From CAZYVD01 sp964651045 (lineage in GTDB: Bacteria; Zhuqueibacterota; QNDG01; DSAB01): a stretch of DNA of 11,390 nucleotides. The stretch is from positions 1-11,390 of the forward strand of contig CAZYVD010000074.1 of the NCBI GenBank assembly GCA_964651045.1, given 5' to 3'. How positions within the stretch are numbered: position 1 is the first letter of the stretch; the number at the start of each line of letters is the position of its first letter. The notes under the pieces are model-generated. The model was not told where the DNA came from, did no database searches, and saw only the letters and a list, made by a program, of their open reading frames with translations. Positions 6,699 to 11,390 of this stretch are shown here, one piece after another. A program made the translations under genes and the position numbers.

Positions 6699-8368
6699 TC
6701 TTCATTAAGAATATTATCAACCATCTTTATTGTCTCTTCTGTGTAATCGACAACCTCCTTTCTCACTCTTTCCGCCTCCTCAAGAGTCTTATTTTTGAAC
6801 TCCTCGTCCTCGATTCCAGAGAGATTTATCTTAACATTTAGATATGCGCCCTCTGCAGCACTTCTTGCCGTGGATGCAGCAACTCCAGCATCGCTTATTG
6901 AATTTCTGTTTCCCTTCTCAACCACTCTTCTTGCCAACTTTGCAGCCTCTAAACTCCGTCTCAAGACATCCAGCGGTACTAGTGTAGCATGTTTTGTTGC
7001 ATCCTCAAGTGCCTTTTCACGAACTGCCTTGTCTTCTTCTGTTTTTTTAGGCAGTCTCATTGCATCCATTAATCTATTAAATGCATCTGTATCCCTGTCC
7101 ACATCAACAAGGAATTCTTTCTTCAATCTCTGTGCTTCAACACCACACGATTCCATCTCATCATATACATCTTCATATCCCTTCTTCCCATGAGTCAGTG
7201 CTGCAACCATTGATGATAGTGCACTGCTGATACTACCGCACAGAGCTGCCACACTGCCTCCACCAGGAGCAGGAGCATCTGTAGATAGAAGATCGATAAA
7301 TTCATCCATCTTCATCGAGTTCAGACCGCCTTCTCTTTTGATCTGGTACTCTATTACTTTTTTCTCCTTCTCAAAGGGATAGAGATCATTCAGACCAAGA
7401 GAAAGAACCGCAATGTGAATCAGTTCAGATTCTGGCACACCACTGCTTTTATTTTGTTTCTTCAGGTAATATCTTCCTGCGTCAATCAGTGCCTGCAGTG
7501 GAATCAATCCAACAAGCTCACTGCCTGTTACTCTTGCACCAAGTTCTTCTGCAAGCCTGCAGCACTCATCAAACACCATGTGGGGAGGTGTCACCTTGTA
7601 GTTTGTTAGGTTTATGGATACTTGGGCTCTTCCGAAATCTTCCATATACCAGCCAACGGCCTTGCAGTGCTTAAACTTGCCCGGCACTCTAACTTTGTTT
7701 CCTTCGCTGTCGCGAACTATCTTCCCATTTTCATCTCTCTTGAACCTGCCCTTCTCACGAATGGCAAATGCAATCTCTTTTGCTACTTTTGTATCTCTTG
7801 TGTTTAGGTTTACATTGTATGCAATAAGAAACTCTCTTGCTCCTATTATTGTTGCTCCAGCCTTTTTGTTGAACTCTGCTGGTCCATAGTCCGGCTTCCA
7901 TTTTGGATCCTTCAACTTTTCAGGAAGTCCCTCATATTCTCCAGCTCGCACATCTGCAAGATTCTTTCTATCCGGAGACGAAGCAGCATTTTCATAAAGA
8001 TAGACCGGTATTCCCAATTCACTCCCAACTCTCTCGCCAAGCTGCTGGGCGAGTTTAACACAATCTTCCATGGTCACTCCAGAGACTGGAATAAAGGGAC
8101 AGACATCTGTAGCACCCATGCGGGCATGTGCACCCTTGTGAGTCGACATATCGAGTACTTTATATGCCTTTGAAATGGCCCTAAATGCAGCCTCAACAAC
8201 ACCTTCTGGAGTCCCAATGAATGTTACAACGGTTCTGTTTGTATCTTTCCCTGGATCAACATCCAAGAGTTTGACATCCTCAACACCCTCTATCTCATCT
8301 GTGATCACTTTGATCTTATCTAAATCACGACCCTCACTGAAATTTGGTACGCACTCCACTATTTTCAT
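6695..8368 (-). CDS. ftcD: Bifunctional glutamate formimidoyltransferase / formimino-THF cyclodeaminase
   Basis: Last step of the formiminoglutamate route of histidine breakdown: transfers the formimino group from N-formimino-L-glutamate to tetrahydrofolate, then cyclises the product to 5,10-methenyl-THF and releases ammonia, feeding one-carbon metabolism. At 557 aa it matches the fused enzyme (mammalian form about 541). The transferase part (1 to about 330) begins with IVECVPNFSEGR and contains HKGAHARMGATDVCPF (77-92), with His81 at the place of the catalytic His of the mammalian enzyme; VSINLTNY (250-257) and GSELVGLIP (282-290) follow. The charged loop at about 205-235 is an insertion relative to the mammalian protein. 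The cyclodeaminase part (about 350-557) has DAPAPGGGSVAALCG (364-378), DTDAFNRLMDAMRLP (426-440) and NRNSISDAGVAA (488-499). It lies 39 bp after hutH on the same strand with a perfect ribosome site, so the two are surely co-expressed. Confidence 0.96.
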   Translation of the reverse strand: MKIVECVPNFSEGRDLDKIKVITDEIEGVEDVKLLDVDPGKDTNRTVVTFIGTPEGVVEAAFRAISKAYKVLDMSTHKGAHARMGATDVCPFIPVSGVTMEDCVKLAQQLGERVGSELGIPVYLYENAASSPDRKNLADVRAGEYEGLPEKLKDPKWKPDYGPAEFNKKAGATIIGAREFLIAYNVNLNTRDTKVAKEIAFAIREKGRFKRDENGKIVRDSEGNKVRVPGKFKHCKAVGWYMEDFGRAQVSINLTNYKVTPPHMVFDECCRLAEELGARVTGSELVGLIPLQALIDAGRYYLKKQNKSSGVPESELIHIAVLSLGLNDLYPFEKEKKVIEYQIKREGGLNSMKMDEFIDLLSTDAPAPGGGSVAALCGSISSALSSMVAALTHGKKGYEDVYDEMESCGVEAQRLKKEFLVDVDRDTDAFNRLMDAMRLPKKTEEDKAVREKALEDATKHATLVPLDVLRRSLEAAKLARRVVEKGNRNSISDAGVAASTARSAAEGAYLNVKINLSGIEDEEFKNKTLEEAERVRKEVVDYTEETIKMVDNILNED

Positions 8369-8376
8369 CTTAATTG

Positions 8377-8385
8377 CACCTCCTT
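8377..8385 (-). promoter_or_regulatory. Ribosome binding site of ftcD
   Basis: On the - strand AAGGAGGTG stands 8 nt before the ftcD ATG (8368-8366). It is a full anti-Shine-Dalgarno match and fixes the start. It suggests that ftcD is translated strongly and independently of hutH. Confidence 0.9.
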
Positions 8386-8407
8386 ATTTTTTCTTTCCTG
8401 ATCCATT

Positions 8408-9931
8408 CTAATCAAGGCTTCCCACAACCTTCTCGACCTCTTCTAGTATCTCACACGACTTTACAAGTTCCTTCATCTTATTATGATCGGGATAGAGAGG
8501 ACGATCCTCATCGAGAAAATCCACATGTCTTCTAATAACACTCTTCGCAGTCTCTACGCCCTTTCCAAATTTATAATCCCTCAAATCTAATGCCTGTGCA
8601 GCAGCCATAAATTCTATACCGAGTATTCCGTATCCATTGTCCAGTATCTGATTGTTCTTTATGGCCGTGTTCATTCCCATCGATACAAAATCCTCCTGGT
8701 CTGCAGCAGCAGGAATGGACTGTATGGAAGCCGGGGAAGACAGAATCCTTTGTTCTACAATCTGCATGTCTGCAGTATACTGGCTGAGCATCAGCCCTGA
8801 CATCATTCCTGCGCCCTTTGTTAAAAATGGTGGAAGACCCACGCTCAGGGCAGGATTATTTAATCTGTTCATTCTTCTCTCAGACAATACACTTACCATG
8901 GTTACTGCAGCACCGGCCATATCCATCGGGAGTGATACGGGAGTCCCCTGAAAATTAGCACCCGAAAGTTGAAGATTTTTTTCAGGGAAAAATATTGGAT
9001 TGTCTCCCACGCCATTTAATTCTATCTCAACCTGAGATCGTGCATATGCTATGGCATCATGGGCTGTCCCTATTACCTGAGGTGTGGATCTCATCGAGTA
9101 AGCATCCTGTACCTTACATTTCAATCTTCCTTCAGCAAGATCTCCACCTGCTATTAGCTTCTGAATGGCCTTTGCACTTCGCACTGCACCATTAAAACCG
9201 CGGACCTGATGAAGAAGAGGAGTGTAAGGTTTCATATTGGCCTTCAGGGCCTCCAGAGACATGGCCGCTGCAATCTCGGCCTGTTTCAGCCATCTATTTG
9301 CATCGTAGAGAAATATTGCACTCATAGCTGTTAAAAAATTCGATCCATTTATTGTTCCAAGTCCATCTCTAGCCTTGAGTCCTGGAATTGCTATTCCTGC
9401 CCTCTCCATGGCCTCCTTCCCATCCAACAGCTCTCCTTTGTAATAAGCCTTACCCTCACCAAGTAAAAGCAGTGCGATTTGTGACATTGGAGCAAGGTCG
9501 CCACTCGCACCAACAGATCCTTTTTGGCACACATAGGGTGTAACCCCCTTATTGAGCATCTCCACAAGAGTCTGTGTTATAACAGGTCTGATGCCAGAGT
9601 TTCCATGGGCATGTACATTTATTCTACTAAGCATTGCTCCTCTCACAAACTCTATCGGAGCAGGCTCTCCTATGCCAGCAGCATGGTTATACACAAGGTA
9701 TCTCTGAAACTTTTCAACCTGTTCATCGCTCAGAACGACTTCAGAAAATTCTCCAATTCCAGTATTTACTCCATACATTATCTCTCTTGATTTGATCTTC
9801 TCCTCAAGCATTTCCCGGCATTTTTTTATCCTTAAAATAGAATCGGGATGAAGTTCGATCTTCTCGCCATGCCGGGCCACTTTTACAAGTTTCTCGATCG
9901 TCAAACCAGATCCATCAATAACCAGTGTCAT
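8408..9931 (-). CDS. hutH: Histidine ammonia-lyase (MIO-dependent aromatic ammonia-lyase family)
   Basis: Converts L-histidine to urocanate and ammonia, the first step of histidine degradation. The 507-aa length is typical, and the numbering nearly matches the Pseudomonas putida enzyme. Ala142-Ser143-Gly144 (in GSVGASGDLAPMS) would cyclise to the MIO electrophile. Tyr53 (YGVNTGIG), His83 (YNHAAGIGEP), Asn195 (TINGSNF), Tyr278 and Arg281 (VQDAYSMRSTPQ), Phe327 (SGANFQG) and Glu413 (DQEDF) fall where the catalytic residues are expected. Two positions differ from the histidinase pattern I remember: Asn82 where HALs usually have Ser (SH pair), and QEDF at 412-415 where QEDH is usual. The ribosome site AGGAG (9943-9939) lies 7 nt before the ATG. 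The regulator gene ends 45 bp upstream and ftcD begins 39 bp downstream. Family membership is certain; histidine as substrate rests mostly on His83 and the ftcD neighbour. Another aromatic or imidazole amino acid is less likely. Confidence 0.93.
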   Translation of the reverse strand: MTLVIDGSGLTIEKLVKVARHGEKIELHPDSILRIKKCREMLEEKIKSREIMYGVNTGIGEFSEVVLSDEQVEKFQRYLVYNHAAGIGEPAPIEFVRGAMLSRINVHAHGNSGIRPVITQTLVEMLNKGVTPYVCQKGSVGASGDLAPMSQIALLLLGEGKAYYKGELLDGKEAMERAGIAIPGLKARDGLGTINGSNFLTAMSAIFLYDANRWLKQAEIAAAMSLEALKANMKPYTPLLHQVRGFNGAVRSAKAIQKLIAGGDLAEGRLKCKVQDAYSMRSTPQVIGTAHDAIAYARSQVEIELNGVGDNPIFFPEKNLQLSGANFQGTPVSLPMDMAGAAVTMVSVLSERRMNRLNNPALSVGLPPFLTKGAGMMSGLMLSQYTADMQIVEQRILSSPASIQSIPAAADQEDFVSMGMNTAIKNNQILDNGYGILGIEFMAAAQALDLRDYKFGKGVETAKSVIRRHVDFLDEDRPLYPDHNKMKELVKSCEILEEVEKVVGSLD

Positions 9932-9938
9932 AACACCT

Positions 9939-9943
9939 CTCCT
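9939..9943 (-). promoter_or_regulatory. Ribosome binding site of hutH
   Basis: AGGAG on the - strand with 7 nt to the ATG supports the start at 9931. The 45-bp gap to the regulator gene also holds an AT-only inverted repeat, TTATTT (9945-9950) / AAATAA (9955-9960) with a 4-nt loop. It is too weak to be a terminator, but might be a protein-binding site or chance in AT-rich DNA. Confidence 0.75.
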
Positions 9944-9976
9944 ATTATTTTATTAAATAACCTATTAAGAACCAAA

Positions 9977-10930
9977 TCATTTTATCTCATATTCCAGCAA
10001 TACTTCCATTGATTCACTGTTGCTGCCATCTCTTAAAGATTTCAGTAAAAACCCACTGTTTCTTAAGAGCCTGATGGCATTTGTAAAACGGCGCTCGACT
10101 CTTATCCTGACCTTGATATAATCCTGCTCTTTTAATCTCAGAATCAACTCCTCAAGCAGTCTCGCCCCTACCTTTCTATTCTGCCAGTCTCTGTCCACAA
10201 CAAAACATTTAATCTCGGCCACTTCCTTCTCGGCCTCGGCTGTTACTATTGTACCTATACAATCTTTGCCCACTCTTGCAAGCAGCACAATCATATTATC
10301 GCCTGCTATCTTTTTCTCTGTATTGTTTATCAGATCGGAATCTATGGGCTCCGACTTACTATCTATAATCCACGATAAAATCAAATTCTTAAATGATTCA
10401 TGATAGCCTTTTTGATAGGGTATTATATCGATCTTACCCAGCCTGTCCTTATCAATTTCTGTTATTACTCTCGAATATAGGCTTTCGCGTTCTATAGAAT
10501 CTTCGATTTCATCGAGCGCCTGCAGAATATTTGAACTGTTTACTCCCTCCATAAACATCTCACGCATACTGAATTTGATTGCCCTCCATATAGGCGGAAG
10601 TAACGACATGAGCCTGCTGCCCTTTGGTGTAAAACAGATCAATCTACGGCGTCTATCATTCCTGTCACCAACAAACTTGATTAATCCGTTTCTTTCCAGA
10701 GAATTTACCATCTGGCTTATTGCAGAGTGAGTGATACCAAGTTCGTTTGCTATCTCGGTTATAGAAAGACTCTTCCTTTCGTTCAGGAGGTAGAATATGG
10801 GAAACCAGCTTACCTCAAAAGGAATATCGAGACTCTTATAGATCCTGGCAACATCCATCAGAAACTTTTCACTCAATCTCTTGAGTCTTGTACCGAATAT
10901 CAGCTCCTCTACTCTTCTGTAAAAATTCAT
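9977..10930 (-). CDS. MarR-family regulator fused to a GNAT acetyltransferase domain
   Basis: Two-domain cytoplasmic protein of 317 aa. The N-terminal part (about 1-150) is a MarR winged helix-turn-helix: helices around SITEIANELGITHSAISQMVNSLERNGLI (56-84, with ITHSAISQMVNSL as recognition region) and the basic wing VGDRNDRRRRLICFTPKG (87-104). The C-terminal part (about 166-317) is a GNAT fold with motif A at VVDRDWQNRKVGARLLEEL (244-262), where QNRKVGA is the acetyl-CoA pyrophosphate loop, and a motif B-like NAIRLLRNSGF (284-294). Such MarR-GNAT fusions are known in bacteria, generally with unknown acetyl acceptors. By position, 45 bp before hutH on the same strand and behind its own promoter and palindrome, it is probably the local regulator of hutH-ftcD and of itself. 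Whether it senses histidine, urocanate or acetyl-CoA cannot be read from sequence. The ATG at 10930 has only a weak ribosome site (GAGA, 6 nt away). Confidence 0.9.
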   Translation of the reverse strand: MNFYRRVEELIFGTRLKRLSEKFLMDVARIYKSLDIPFEVSWFPIFYLLNERKSLSITEIANELGITHSAISQMVNSLERNGLIKFVGDRNDRRRRLICFTPKGSRLMSLLPPIWRAIKFSMREMFMEGVNSSNILQALDEIEDSIERESLYSRVITEIDKDRLGKIDIIPYQKGYHESFKNLILSWIIDSKSEPIDSDLINNTEKKIAGDNMIVLLARVGKDCIGTIVTAEAEKEVAEIKCFVVDRDWQNRKVGARLLEELILRLKEQDYIKVRIRVERRFTNAIRLLRNSGFLLKSLRDGSNSESMEVLLEYEIK

Positions 10931-10947
10931 TTGTATCTCAATTAATA

Positions 10948-10967
10948 AAGTACTTACGTTAGTACTT
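10948..10967. promoter_or_regulatory. 20-bp near-palindrome, candidate MarR operator
   Basis: AAGTACTTACGTTAGTACTT reads the same on both strands except for one mismatched pair (10955/10960). The size and symmetry are those of a MarR-dimer site. It lies 17 bp before the start codon of the MarR-GNAT gene and covers the expected transcription start of the promoter at 10970-10998, the position where a bound repressor would block transcription. That the fusion protein binds here is inference; the symmetry itself is seen directly. Confidence 0.65.
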
Positions 10968-10969
10968 AA

Positions 10970-10998
10970 ATAATAATAAAATCCTGTTTAAAATGCAA
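10970..10998 (-). promoter_or_regulatory. Candidate sigma70 promoter of the MarR-GNAT / hut operon
   Basis: On the - strand TTGCAT (10998-10993) and TATTAT (10975-10970) are separated by exactly 17 nt, four to five of six matches to consensus in each box. The expected start, near 10963, lies in the palindrome at 10948-10967, leaving a leader of about 33 nt. No better promoter is seen before hutH itself, so one transcript covering regulator, hutH and ftcD is likely. Confidence 0.6.
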
Positions 10999-11274
10999 GA
11001 AAATAGTTTGACATTTACCAATGATCTTTAATCGTACTATTTTTATTCTTTCATGCCTCCTCACTTCCAAACTTCAGCATGAAAATGGTTTTTAAAAAAA
11101 CTCTTTTTCGATATATCAAAGTACCAAATTTTAATTCATCTTTACAATCGATTCATCATCCAGAATATAATTCCCTGGAGAAATGTAAATCCTATACAAC
11201 ACAACATCGCCTTACAGGATAATAATACATTTATTCTATTTTTGGTCGAATATGATTTTTTATAAAGGGCTGTG
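10999..11274. other. AT-rich intergenic spacer without recognisable gene
   Basis: The whole stretch from the MarR-GNAT start (10930) to the window end lacks a convincing coding frame on either strand. Between the promoter and the second heptamer array I see only AT-rich sequence with poly-T and poly-A runs (about 11089-11107). There is no tRNA, no strong hairpin followed by a T run, and no remnant protein I recognise. A TTGACA at 11008-11013 on the + strand has no -10 box at proper spacing and no gene after it. Confidence 0.55.
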
Positions 11275-11347
<73 letters not shown>

Positions 11348-11390
11348 TGAAGAATATCATAACATCGGTTACACAAAATTATCACAACAT

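Noticed and set aside
6795..7193. 132-codon open frame on the + strand opposite ftcD, rich in Ser and Ala
   Set aside because: Complete overlap with the conserved cyclodeaminase domain; low-complexity antisense reading, no start signal.
8652..8951. 99-codon open frame on the + strand opposite hutH
   Set aside because: Overlaps conserved hutH sequence and shows no motif or ribosome site.
9944..9980. Promoter directly before hutH (TTGGTT-17-TAAAAT on the - strand)
   Set aside because: The start would fall in the ribosome site, leaving almost no leader. Spacing alone in AT-rich DNA is weak support, so co-transcription with the regulator gene is preferred.
11008..11040. + strand TTGACA with TACTAT as a promoter
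   Set aside because: The spacer is 21 nt and no gene lies downstream within the window.

Overview
The window looks like chromosomal DNA of a bacterium with fairly low GC (roughly 40% by eye, not computed). Evidence for bacteria: compact genes with short gaps, Shine-Dalgarno sequences (AAGGAGG, AAGGAGGTG), one textbook sigma70 promoter, a bacterial-type GlnRS and a Tat-like leader. The phylum cannot be fixed from sequence alone. I see no phage, IS, CRISPR, tRNA or rRNA gene. Ten protein genes fill most of the window, and arrays of the same 7-bp unit family (TATTCAC / TATTCCC) lie near both ends.

Left part (1-1750): a heptamer array (81-136), then a class I SAM methyltransferase on the + strand (preferred start 216, stop 893). 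It converges with a family 2 glycosyltransferase on the - strand (1750-908).

Middle (1751-6698): a 185-bp divergent intergenic region carries a perfect TTGACA-N17-TATAAT promoter for the + strand and a weaker promoter-like pair for the glycosyltransferase. The + strand cluster that follows is tightly packed: a Tat-leader class V PLP enzyme, a second SAM methyltransferase sharing ATGA with it, glnS (GlnRS), an OsmC-family protein and a small His/Asp-rich protein resembling DUF5662. It probably behaves as one operon, possibly with an extra promoter in the 56-bp gap before glnS.

Right part (6695-10930, - strand): a histidine-utilisation cluster transcribed as MarR-GNAT fusion -> hutH -> ftcD (fused glutamate formimidoyltransferase / formimino-THF cyclodeaminase). 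HutH deaminates histidine to urocanate. FtcD moves the formimino group of N-formimino-glutamate to tetrahydrofolate and releases ammonia. The two middle enzymes, HutU and HutI, are not in the window. The MarR-GNAT gene has a promoter-like pair whose expected start lies inside a 20-bp near-palindrome, a good candidate operator. The inference is that this protein controls itself and the hut genes. The ftcD stop overlaps the stop of the DUF5662-like gene tail to tail by 4 bp.

The last 460 bp (10931-11390) have no convincing gene: promoter/operator, AT-rich spacer, then a second heptamer array (11275-11347) whose TATTCCC part can be read as a G-quadruplex motif on the - strand.

No clearly new multi-gene defence or mobile system is visible. 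The points most worth a second look are the MarR-GNAT/operator/hut arrangement, the Tat-leader PLP enzyme coupled to a methyltransferase, the altered residues in the HutH active site, and the paired heptamer arrays.
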